Shown here: positions 1 to 12,300 of the stretch, one piece after another | Layout of the letters: the number at the start of each line of letters is the position of its first letter | Numbering within the stretch: position 1 is the first letter of the stretch | Origin: Chaunax sp. Z400 | Taxonomy: Eukaryota; Chordata; Actinopteri; Lophiiformes; Chaunacidae | Reading direction: 5' to 3' | NCBI GenBank assembly: GCA_037577475.1 | Contig: CM075203.1 | Coordinates: 23,377,397-23,441,396, forward strand | DNA: 64,000 bases | The notes under the pieces: generated by a model | Databases searched by the model: none | Told to the model about the DNA's origin: nothing | The model's input: the letters and a program-made list of their open reading frames with translations, nothing else | Made by a program: the position numbers and the translations under genes

Positions 1-390
1 TCCTCCATGGCTGCTGCTCCCAGTGGTGCTGGAGAGGAAGGAAACGGTTTCCCCCAGAGTCTCTCCCTTCAGCAGGGAGTGGAGGAGAACAAAGCCCCCT
101 TGTCTGGATGCAGAAGCCAGATTTGTCACCAACTGCAAAGGGTCTGTCCTCAGGGGGCCCCAGGAGTGGTTACACAAAACCAGGTCTGCCCCTCCTACAA
201 GTCCTCCGGGAGCCAGGCCTATCAGGGGGTCCCACTGAGCTGAAGCCACTGCCAGCTCCTCCAGGATGTCCTGGTGGGGGGTTAGAAGATCCAGGTTGGT
301 CGCCGTGGCAATGTAATCCACACGCAGCATGGGCTGGATGTTGAGGAGAGCTACCACCCGAGAGAAGAGTTGGCCGTCGTTGGAGAGAGC
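1..390 (-). CDS. fasn: fasn exon 23, partial (residues 1253-1382, pseudo-methyltransferase)
   Basis: The acceptor tcgccag precedes GCTCTCTCC at 390. The frame is open to base 1: ALSNDGQLFSRVVALLNIQP, DYIATATNLDLL, SAQWDPLIGLAPGG, GADLVLCNHSW and GGFVLLHSLLKGETLGE. This is the non-catalytic methyltransferase fold of animal FASN. The exon runs out of the window. The acceptor fits the human alignment length exactly, but its pyrimidine tract is modest. Confidence 0.92.
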
Positions 391-3300
391 CTGGCGATGG
401 TTGGAGAGGTGAAGACTTGGTTGGAGACTATGCACTATATTCTAAGACTGAAGCACAACTCAGCCACTCTGCATCTGGAGGCTTTTTATTGGGTTTTAAT
501 CAGATTTTCAGTCTTACCTCCAGGACCTTGATCTTGCCAGGCATGCTGTTTTCTATGGTTGTGTCCAGGCAGTGTCGGAGGGCGGGGCTGTCTAGCAGGC
601 CCTGCAGTAGGCTGTCCTGCAGCAGACACACTCTCTCCTTCTCCACTGTCTGTTCCAGTTCAGACGGCAGGTTCCCATTCAGCTCCAGGCTGCAAAGCAG
701 GGCCAGCAGCCGCGTCAGGCTGGGCTCAGAGGACTCGGGACTGGGAAGATGGTCCCCCATTTCCCCCTGTAGCCCTGGGATGGACAGCTTAACACCATGA
801 GGGGCCAACTTTTGCTGCAGTCTGTAGATTAAACCTAGACGGAGGACGAGGGACAGGAAAAGAACATTACACAGACTGTGGGTGAATAATGGTGAACATG
901 TTGAGGGTTGATTTTCATATTAGTGTTGATTCAGCTTAGTTGACCTGAGCTACATAGCTGGCTAACTAGCTGGGTTGTTTATGAGCTTATATTATTACCC
1001 TGCATCAAAGTGTAGAACAAGGTTAAGCAGTGTTAGCTGCGTTTGGTTGGCCAGCTAACATTAACTGCTATCTCTTCCCTTTGATGAGTAATACCCCAGG
1101 TAGGTAGAACATATATGGATCATCTTTACACCTGTGTCTGGGCTGATGTGATCAAAAGTGGACGGTTCTGAGTGAAGGAGTGAATGCGTCTGAGACTCAA
1201 GGAGATCCGATAGCTCCAACCACTTTGGGAGGTGGTCCGGGCCACCAGTGTGTGTATATGAATGTTTGGGCTGCAGTGAAGGAGCACCAACCCAATTGAC
1301 AACAACAAGAAGCCACATCAACAGACACAGATTTTCATGAATGGAGTACATGCTGTCTATTCATACAGGCTGACTGAGGCTGGGTTCACTATGATGCACA
1401 TCACATGTTTGTGCTCAGCAGATGTTGGAGAGAACATTGGATGCAAAACAGCTGCAGCAAATTCTTAATCATTTGTGCCTTCTTGCAAAATCAGCATTAG
1501 ATACAACACAATAATTAGTTTGTTTCCCTCTAACACGTTCATGTCAGGTCATCGCAGCACTGCTGCACCGGTGCTTTCAGTTCAAATGTGGTAATAGTGA
1601 GCTGTTACAAAAATAATGCACACTGAGCAGAATCATGATGAGAAAGAGAGAAGGTGAGGAAGATAATAATAATATAATAATAAACTTTATTTATAGAGCA
1701 CTTATCTAAACAAAGTGCTTCACAAAATAAGTCAAAATAATACAGTCAGAAAACATAAAAGACAATAAAAGAGCAAACTTTTATAATATGAATCATACAT
1801 CAGAAAAGGCTTTTCTGTAAAAATGAGTTTTAAGCAGTGATTTAAAAACAGGTAGTGTGTTTGCAAGCCTGATCTGTTCGGGCAGGGAATTCCAAAGCCT
1901 AGGGGCCCTGATGGCAAAAGCTCGGTCACCATTGGTCACCAGCCTTGACCTCGGGACAACAAGCGAGGGAACATTAGAGGACCTCAAATTACGGCGTGGA
2001 GCATAGGGGGTTAAACCATGTTGGGCCTTAAAAGTTATTAAAAGAATCTTAAAATCAATCCTGAATTTAACTGGCAACCAGTGAAGGGAGGCAAGAATTG
2101 GGGTGGTGTGGGACTTTCGATTAGTCTTAGTTAAAATACGTGCTGCTGCATTCTGTACTAGCTGAAGCCGAGCCACCGACGACTGGCTAAGACATGTGAA
2201 TTGTTTAACGACAATATTCTTCTGTTTCAACCACAGCGTTTTTATTCAACACTGCCATTCACAACGACAGAACAACGACAACCCATCCCGTCAGCCACCC
2301 TTCCACAATAAGAGATCCCCTCTTACTCTTCAGTATAAGATGACATGAGCAACAATAGGAGTGGAAATGTGTAACTGGATATATCTGAGATCTTTTCTCA
2401 TCTTCTATCTTCATCTTCTATCTTTTCTCAATCTGAGATGGTGTACTCTAATGCAGGTTCCTCCATGTCTGACAAACACAACTGCCACATCTTGACCAAA
2501 GATGACTCCTGGTCCTTTCCACTCGGGACAATCAACTCTCTTGTAGTACACTTTGTCACCCATTTCATATTTCTCATCTGTGTTGCATAGTTGTTTCCGC
2601 AGCGCTCTGCGTATTCTTTCTGAACATTCTGCCTCTGTAAAAGCCTTTCTCGATGCATGTAAAGCAGAGATGTGCTTTGCCACCCATTCACTTTTTGGGC
2701 AGGTTGGGATTCTGCCCAAATACCAGCTGATGAGGACTTAAGCCAAGAACATTTGCATGGTGTTCTTAGCCATAAGTGCCCAGTCCAATGCAGTGCACCA
2801 GTCACAGCCGTTACTTTTCTTCACTTCATTATGATTTCATTAAGTGTTTGATTGTGTTGCTCTATGAGCCCATTGCTCCACGGGCTATATGCAGCTGTCG
2901 TCTTTACTTCTATGTTAAAATTCTCTGCCATATCTCTCACCTCATCATTGTTGAACTCTCCTCCATTATCACTGAACAGTTTCTGAGGTGGACCATGTAC
3001 ACTTATCCAGTCATGGACAAAGTGTTTCACTATTTCAGAGGACTTCTTCGTGGTAAAAATGCTGCCTGCACTAAACCATGTAAATTGGTCAATGATGTGG
3101 AGATACCACACACCTAGTTCAAGTTCATGCAGGTCTACAGCCACAGTCTCATTGTATTGGGATGCCAATGGTAGACCAACAGCAGGCTTTGGTTTGGTTT
3201 TATTGTATCTTTGGTACGTTTCACATTCCTAACAATTCTTTGGAGAATGACAATACATTCTTCATCTTTGTTACCTGCACTAGTCAGTAGCCTCTGCAGT

Positions 3301-6300
3301 CTGTTGGCAGAAGCATGACCAAATTGCCTATGGAGTTCCGTAAGGATCCTTTGTTTTTCTGTTGGGTTCACTCTTTCTGAGATTGTCAGTATTTCCTCAT
3401 CACTTTGTTTCTTTGCAGTGACATCTTCAGCAGCCGCCAAGATATAATCATTACCTTGAATACTTTTGCCTTCATTGTCCATAATGTTCACACAATAATG
3501 TCCAGAACTTGTAAAGTCAAGTTTTACAGGTTGCTTGAACATCACTGCACTGTCATTTTCCATATCCAGCACTGTCCCTGCTCTTTTCATGGATGCCTTG
3601 CTCAAAAGCAGTGGAATCTTTGCTGAAACGACTTCAGTGTCAATATGGCATTTAGTCTGTCCAATTTTGGCAGGAATCTTCAACTTTCTGGTGGAGAAGA
3701 CCACTTTCCATCCCCAAACCTAAAGGGTCTATGACTATATTTTGCTGTCTTCCTGACATTCTCTATCTCACTTTGGCTTAGTTTAGTGATGTAACTATCG
3801 AGCCATTCCTGTCCACACATGCTGTGCATGCTGTGTCTATTATTGCTGAGCCAAAACATTCAGTTATGAAGATGTCTGCTTCAGTGGGCGACTCTTTTGT
3901 GAACAGAGTTATGTTACACTCCTCTGTGTTTTCTTGCTTACAATCTTCAGTCATTTTGACTTGCTCACCTTTATGTGGACAGTACTTTGCCCAGTGGAAT
4001 GTGCTTTGACATATGGCACATTTTGCTCTACGCCCATACCTGTCCAGGGGATTAGTGCCTGGCAGTGGTGACTTTTGTTGATCATGTTGGGGCCATTTCT
4101 TAACCCTCTCTCTCCTTTGCTCTGCTACATATGCAGTTTCCTGGTTAATTCCTACAGTTGGACATGACTTCCCTCCAAAACTACTCTTCAGTGCTGACTT
4201 CATTTCTGCAAAAGTCAAATCTGCACATGCTGTCAAAGCTAACTGTCAGTCTTTCACATCCAAGAATGCAGTATTCAACAGTTTAAATGCTAATACTGCG
4301 TCGGGAAGCTTCATCTTGTATTCCCACATCCGTGCGTATCGCTGTTCAAAATGGATCACATAGTCTGTCATGGATACGCTACTGTCTCTTGTAATCCAAT
4401 CGAAACTCGCGTAAGCCTTATAAATTTGATATTTTTCTTCTTTGAGGAACAAGTCATCCAGTTTTTCAAGTAGAGTTCTCATGCCAGTATCTTTATTCAA
4501 ATCATCTACCGGTATTTCCATCGCCCTCTCTCGTGCTCTGCCCGATAGCGCCACGGCCACAGCGAGCGCTTGCTTGCTATCCTCAAGCTCTGTAACTCTT
4601 GTCCAAACTGCAACTTCATTCTTCCAGCTTTCATAAGGTTTCCCTTCACTGAAGGTTGGTGGGACTTTGTAATTGCTAACCATCCTCTGCTACCAATGTT
4701 AAACGACAATGCTCTTGTTTCAACTACAGCGTTTTTATTCAACAGCCCCATTCACAATGACAGAGCGACGACAACCCATCCCATCAGCCACCCTTCCACA
4801 ATAAGAGATCCCCTCTTAGTCTTCAGTATAAGATGACATGAGCAACAATACGAGGGAAAACGTGTAACTGGATATAACAGTTAGTAGGGGTGTACCTATT
4901 TAAAAATATAAACTTCTGAACATTAACATGAATAATCCATTGCAGTAGTCTAGGCGTGAAAAGACAAAGGCGTGGATAAGTCTTTCTAAATCAGGAAAAG
5001 ACAAGGCAGATCTATCTATATATGATGATAGAGGAAGAGGAGGTACTGCCCACTGTGACAAGGATAGGATCAACATTATGTTCCTGTGTTGTTCAACACA
5101 AACTGACCTGATCACATTAAACAATGGAGAGATTTATGTTCTTTAGTCATTACAATATAACACCACAAACCTACAGGCTCCATATAACAACACCACAAAC
5201 CTACAGGCTCCATATAACAACAACACAAACGTATAGACTCCATATAACAACAACACAAACCTCTAGGCTCCATATAACAACGCAAACCTATAGGCTCAAT
5301 ATAACAACAACACAAACCTATAGGCTCAATGTAACAACAACACAAACCTATAGACTCAATATAACAACAACACAAACCTAAAGTCTCAATATAACAACAC
5401 AAACCTAAAGTCTCAATATAACAACACAACAAACCTATAATATAATTATAGTCATAATATATTATTGTTACACATCTTATGTTTATTTACTGTTTGAGGC
5501 ACATTTCTATAATTCAAATCCAAAATGATACAAACTCAAACACAAAGATGAAATAAATAAGGTTTATAGAATTTCGCTTAATTATTTTTAATAAACTTTG
5601 ACAGGAGAGACAAGTGAAGAGTCACAGATGAAGAGACAGGAGGTGAATACAGAGGGAGAGAGAGGACAAATTGTAGGGGATGGATTATTCACTGAAACAT
5701 TTAACCTGATTCTCATGCATTACTGTTTAATTTATGCCTTCGACATGGTTTTGAAGCTATTATTAACAGATTTTTGCCCTTCAAATATCTTAAAATGCAG
5801 GTCAGGGAAATCAAAATTTTTTCAGGGGGACATGGTCCTAAACCCCCCTAAGCAGATCAGTTTTTGGACCTCTGTATTTCTAAAAGCCTGCGTACGGCCA
5901 TGCCTAGAGCAGATGCTAATGTATAGTATATCACCATTTTCAAGTCATTTGCATCTTGTAAGCAGTTTGATAAGGCGTATAGAGACTTCAGTGTGGATGT
6001 AAACAGCCTCTACAGATAAAAATACAATGCATTTCATATTTGAATTGGCTCTAGCCTTTGAAGTAAATCATAGTCAACACTATCTACAGCAATGAATACC
6101 AAAAATTATCTACAGAATAATCAAAAAATATGATCGATAGACTAATCAACTAATCAAAAAAAAAATCAATAGATTAATCAAGAAGAGTGATTGGGCCACA
6201 GAGTCAACAGAGGATTTGTTTGTTCTACCTTTGCAGAGCCTCAGCTGCTCTGAAAGATTCCCATTGGCTGTCGGACACTCTGTCTCCCCATAGGGAACAA

Positions 6301-9300
6301 AAACAAACTCCTCCAGGGTGGGGGGGCTGTGCTGCTGCTGCCGACGAGGGGCCACAGTAGCATGCAGACCACATATCTGGACACCACCAGCAACAATGTT
6401 GTCAAGGCAACGGTTTACGTGGACATCCATGGCTGTAGGAGTGACAGAGAAAAGTTCAGATCCAACTTGAAAATCTATATGCCAGCTGTAAAGGATATGA
6501 TAAATGGGAAAGCATGTCTGTCTAGATTCATACGAGGATACAGATGATAGAAAATCACGTCTCCATAGATTGGTAACACACACCTTCCTTTCCGTCAGCG
6601 TATTTGCAGACCTTCTCCAGATGAACAGCTGGATCAACACAGACTAAGCGAATCCTGGTTGGCAAACGCAAACTTCGGCCCGACAGGCCAACCACCATCA
6701 TCTGCAGCATGGTGTCCAGAAAGGTCACCCAGTTACCGGTCCAATCCAGTTTCCCAGTGTCTCCTGGAAAAGGTCAATCACATGACAATGGCTAATCAGC
6801 CAATTTAGCACCAGAATTCTACTTCAATGTTGGAGACGCGGTAAAAAAAATAACAACACTTAACAGTGGCAACCTTTATTCTTCTTCTATGGGTTTCATC
6901 GTTGTATTGCAATAAACATGGAACAAAAATAAAACAATTTCAAAAGCAACATATGAACAAACACAAATTATTGTCACCTGCATTGTTGGACTCTAAGATG
7001 CCTTGGAAAGGCTTCCCGTAGTCATAGCCACGCAGTCGCAGCTCTTTGTAGATATCATGTGCTGTGAGCTTCATTTTGGGGTCATCAGTGTCATTGGCAG
7101 CTTGTTGACTTATCTGACTATGGAATGATTCAAGCGCTGCATCCTCTAGAATGCTCACCTTGCCTGAAAATCACACGCAGAACAAGAGGAGTCCATGGAT
7201 GCAAACGGAGCTAAGAAGCTTTTTTCTAGACACATGGTTTTGTCCCTGTCATCTTTTGTCAAACTATTGGACTACTCTTTTCAATTAGGGAGCCCAAAAC
7301 TACCGTTTACAAAAACCTGTTGGTTATGTACTCCAGCTGATCCTGATGGGAGTCTACAGTTTTTTTATTGAGACACTTCTAACTGACTGGAGGGCAGTTC
7401 CAGGTATTTAAACTCTTCTGAGGTCAAGAAGCTCACGCGTGTACAGTTGACCCACCAGCACCATTACGGGTTGTTAGGGGTCGCAGAGGACAAAAGTCAG
7501 GCTTCATTATCAGAATAATAAACTACCTACCACTGACAGTCAGGCTTCATAAACAATATAATAAACTACCTACCACTGACAGTCAGGCTTCATTAACAAT
7601 ATAATAAACTACCTACCACTGACAGTCAGGCTTCATTAACAGTATAATAAACTACCTACCACTGACAGTCAGGCTTCATTAACAGTATAATAAACTACCT
7701 ACCACTGACAGTCAGGCTTCATTAACAATATAATAAACTACCTACCACTGACAGTCAGGCTTCATTAACAGTATAATAAACTACCTACCACTGACAGTCA
7801 GGCTTCATTAACAGTATAATAAACTACCTACCACTGACAGTCAGGCTTCCATTCTCTGAAACCTCAAACTTGTTGGTGGCAGGCATGACACGCACCTCCA
7901 ACTGGACAGAGCCTGGAAGGAGCATGAAGGTGCATAGAGAAGTAAAATCAGTTGAACAGTGAAGTGAAAGTCAAGCAGCTCTTGTCAATTACTCTCAGAT
8001 GTCCAGCCCCTCCACCCCTGCTGCTCTTCACTCACCACTCTGTGGTAGAATGGTTGCTCTATGGATGGTGACATCCTCAAAGGTTACAGGGGTAGCTTCC
8101 ATGACAACCCCAAGATGTCTCACCAAGGTACGCCAGGCCAGCACCAAGTAACCCGTTGCAGGGTAGAGGACACGCCCATCAATGCAGTGTCCAATCAGGT
8201 AGTAGTCTGTGGACTCTGGGTTTATGTCTGTTGTTGGTCAAAGAAGATACCAAATACACCAAGTGGTGACATGCGAAAAAGCGTAGTTTAATTCCTTTTA
8301 TTAATATGACACTAGAGGGCAGAACTGCCTTTTAATCCAGGTGTATATTTCTTACCAATGTTATAGATGGTGGCAGAATTAGGTCCTCCTGAGGAGGAGG
8401 GAAAATCCTCTACCTTGGGCACATCCCAGGTCTGGGCATGGTCCCACTGCACCAAAGGGGAGATCAGAGGGGTACCAACTGGAACAGGGTACTTCACTGC
8501 TGTACAGAGGTTGTTACCATCCACGTTGATGCTAAAGAGGTGCATCAAAAGTAATTTGCTATCATTAGCAATGACATTGTTCCTGCAGACAGCAGGCCTC
8601 ACTGCAAAGCCAATCCAACCCCCAACCATACAAATGAACCAAAAGTCACTGATGCACACAGCGAGAGGATTCACTGACCCATTCATGTAGATTTTTCCAA
8701 TGTTTGAGAGGAAGAACTGAAGGTTGTTGTTGTCGCCTCTCTTCATCAAGGGGATTATGGAGCATGACTGCCTCAGGCTACGCTTCAGGATGGCCTGTGC
8801 ACAAAACAAAATGGATAACAAAGCATGTATAATAATTTCTAGGTGTCACTGAGACGTAAGGACACGTTCTGTTGGAGGAAAGACATTAATTCATGACTTA
8901 TTAAAACACACTGCTGAGGCTAAATATATTTGACAAAAAATATTTCATGAGACTTTTGCAGCTGCAAGTGTGTACATGCCCTTTCCACAAAACTAAGTCT
9001 TCAAATCGTCATAATAATAAGTCATTTTGACCATTTCATTTATATTTTCATTTAATCAAATCCTACGGAAACAGAATGATGTTAAACATTAATTTACAAT
9101 AGTTCTGAGATGGACGTAGAATAGAAGCAGACATCAATCAATTTCAAAGAAAGCTAGTAGGTAGCAATAAATAAGGAATATGTGGCTAAAACAGGCTAAT
9201 ATTAACAATGCTAAAAGGTATGCTGGATTGAGACTGACAAATGTACCAAACACCTAGAATGGCACTCAAGAACACACATCTGTCCAGCCATTAGCCTACA

Positions 9301-12300
9301 GTGGCTAAGTAAAGGTCACGCCCCACAAATACAAACCCTGAACCTGTAGGGCATTATTATCTTCACCACATTACACACTGATTCACACACCATACACCTG
9401 AGTGATGTTTTACATCATGTTTATGAATTATGTAACCAGTGAACACAGGTGGTGTAGGGGGCGATGTAACCAGTGAACACAGGTGGTGTAGGGGGCGATG
9501 TAACCAGTGAACACGGGGTGTGGGGGCGATGTAACCAGTGAACACAGGGGGTGTAGGGGGCGATGTAACCAGTGAACATAGATGGTGTGGGGGCGATGTA
9601 ACCAGTGAACACAGGTGGTGTAGGGGGCGATGTAACCAGTGAACACGGGGTGTGGGGGCGATGTAACCAGTGAACACAGGGGGTGTAGGGGGCGATGTAA
9701 CCTGTGAACACAGGGGGTGTAGGGGCGATGCAACCTGTGAACACAGGGGGTGTAGGGGCGATGTAACCTGTGAACACAGGGGGTGTAGGGGCGATGCAAC
9801 CTGTGAACACAGGGGGTGTAGGGGGTGATGTAACCAGTGAACATAGATGGTGTGGGGGCGATGTAACCAGTGAACACAGGTGGTGTAGGGGGAGATGTAA
9901 CCATTGATCACAGGGGGTGTAGGGGGCGATGTAACCAGTGAACATAGATGGTGTGGGGGCGATGTAACCAGTGAACACAGGTGGTGTGGGGGGTGATGCA
10001 ACCTGTAGCTGATGTGACTGCTGACTAGGCTCAATCCAAATCAAATTAAATGAATCAGACTAATGCAAACTGGTAAATATCATCAGGGCTAAGTTATTAA
10101 TTTGTTATAAAACTAGATAGCGTAGATAGCCTACTTATTTAAGAGTGATGCAGCTTCATGTATTTCTAATTTTATAACTTAAAATATTCACCTCGAAAAG
10201 GAAACAGATGCTCCTGCTGCTGGAAAAACCCATCTGAATGTGAGCAACCTGACATGAAAACCTCCTGAGTTCAAATATGCCAACAAATTTAAAACAACCT
10301 TTACAAGCATGTGTGAAACTTCACTGAATTCTGTCCAGCGGTTTTTGAGATGTTGTTGTTGGGTCTGGCTCGGTCCTTCGAGTCGCAGGTCCTGACGAAG
10401 TGTTGTGTTGCTCTGTTGCCATGAGATTCAGCTGATCCTAGGCATGATGGCGTTGAGAGTACCGTTAGTTGGCTCTCGCGGTGTGGCGGAGGAAACAAGG
10501 GATCGTCTCCGGTCTTTTTTTGGCTTCTATGAGAATGGCACGAGAGCACTCCGCGCGTTATACCGTGATTTTTTTAACCAGGTCACCTCTTTGAACCATA
10601 AGCCACTCAAGATTCTGGGTCCTGGCTGCCGTTGGCTCATGCAGAGGTTGGATCTGGATCAGTGCTTGATCAAGGATCACTAATGTTTTACAATCTACAA
10701 GTTAAATTCTTCCATACATCATCTTCACTCTGCTAAATTGACCTCCTGGATCGACAATCTTCACATATGTAATAATCTAAATGGATTTTGATCGTGTGAT
10801 CTGTTCGGTACATGTGACACCTATTACATGTCTGCCCGTCCAGGGAGAAGGATCCCTCCTCTGTGGGTCTTTGTGAGGTTTCTTCCATTTTTCTTCATTA
10901 AAAGGGTTTTTGGGGGTTGTGTTCCCTTACTCTTTTTAAGGGCAGGGGTCTTCAGTTAAAATTACATGAGCTCCAGTAAGACAATCCTCCTCCTGCTGAG
11001 GTCCAATCAGTTAGATACCTACAGATACGACTCATGCTAAAGAAATCAGTTTAGTTCATATTTTTATTAATTGAAGTACAACCCTGTTTCCAAAAAAGTT
11101 GGGACGCTGTGTAAAATGTAAATAAAAACACAATGTAATGATTTGCTGATCATTAAACCCCACATGTAACTGAAAATAGCACAAAGACAACATTTCAAAT
11201 GTTGAAACATAAAAATTTAATTGTGAAAAAAAACACCCAAAAGTAGGGATAACGGCACTCCAATGATATAGATGCCAGACTTTGTGCTCAGTTTCACATT
11301 TTTTATTTAGGCTGGCTTACGCGTTTCAGCAAAGTGCCTTCATCAGAGCATAAAAATGTAATTGTTTTTGAAAATGATATCCTCATTTAGAATTTGATGC
11401 CAGCAACACGTTTCTATAAAGTTGGACAGGGTCATGTTTACCACTGTGTTGCATCACCTCTTCTTTTACAACACTCTGTCAGCGTTTGGGAACTGAGGAG
11501 ACCAGTTGATGTCATTTTAAAGTGGAATGTTTTCCATTCTTGCCTGATGTAGGATTTCAGCTGCTCCAGAGTTCAGGGTCTCCTTTGTCCTATTTTACGT
11601 TTCATGATGTTCCAAACATTTTCAATGGGTGACAAGTAAATGAGTTCAGGCCCAGTGAAGGCGGGGCGTTTCTGGATCTGGTTTATATACAGTTTCCTCT
11701 TTGCATGGTAGAGTTTCAGCTGTCATTTGTGGATGCAGCGACGAACTGTGTTCACAGACAATGTCTTTTGGAAGTGTTCCTGAGCCCATTTAGTGATGTC
11801 CACTACAGAATCCTGTCTTTTTTTAATGCAGTGATGTCGTTACAGAATCCTGTCTGTTTTTAATGCAGTGATGTCCACTACAGAATCCTGTCTGTTTTTA
11901 ATGCAGTGATGTCCACTACAGAATCCTCTCTGTTTTTAATACAGCGATGTCCACTACAGAATCCTGTCTTTTTTTAATGCAGTGATGTCGTTACAGAATC
12001 CTGTCTGTTTTTAATGCAGTGATGTCGTTACAGAATCCTGTCTGTTTTTAATGCAGTGATGTCGTTACAGAATCCTGTCTGTTTTTAATGCAGTGATGTC
12101 ACTACAGAATCCTGTCTGTTTTTAATACAGTGATGTCCACTACAGAATCCTGTCTGTTTTTAATGCAGTGATGTCACTACAGAATCCTGTCTGTTTTTAA
12201 TGCAGTGATGTCACTACAGAATCCTGTCTGTTTTTAATACAGTGATGTCCACTACAGAGTCCTGTCTGTTTTTAATGTAGCGATGTTCACTACAGAATCC

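Noticed and set aside
9363..10044. Proline/histidine-rich frames of 158-223 residues on the minus strand
   Set aside because: Repeat translation of the G-rich minisatellite in intron 14; no recognisable protein.
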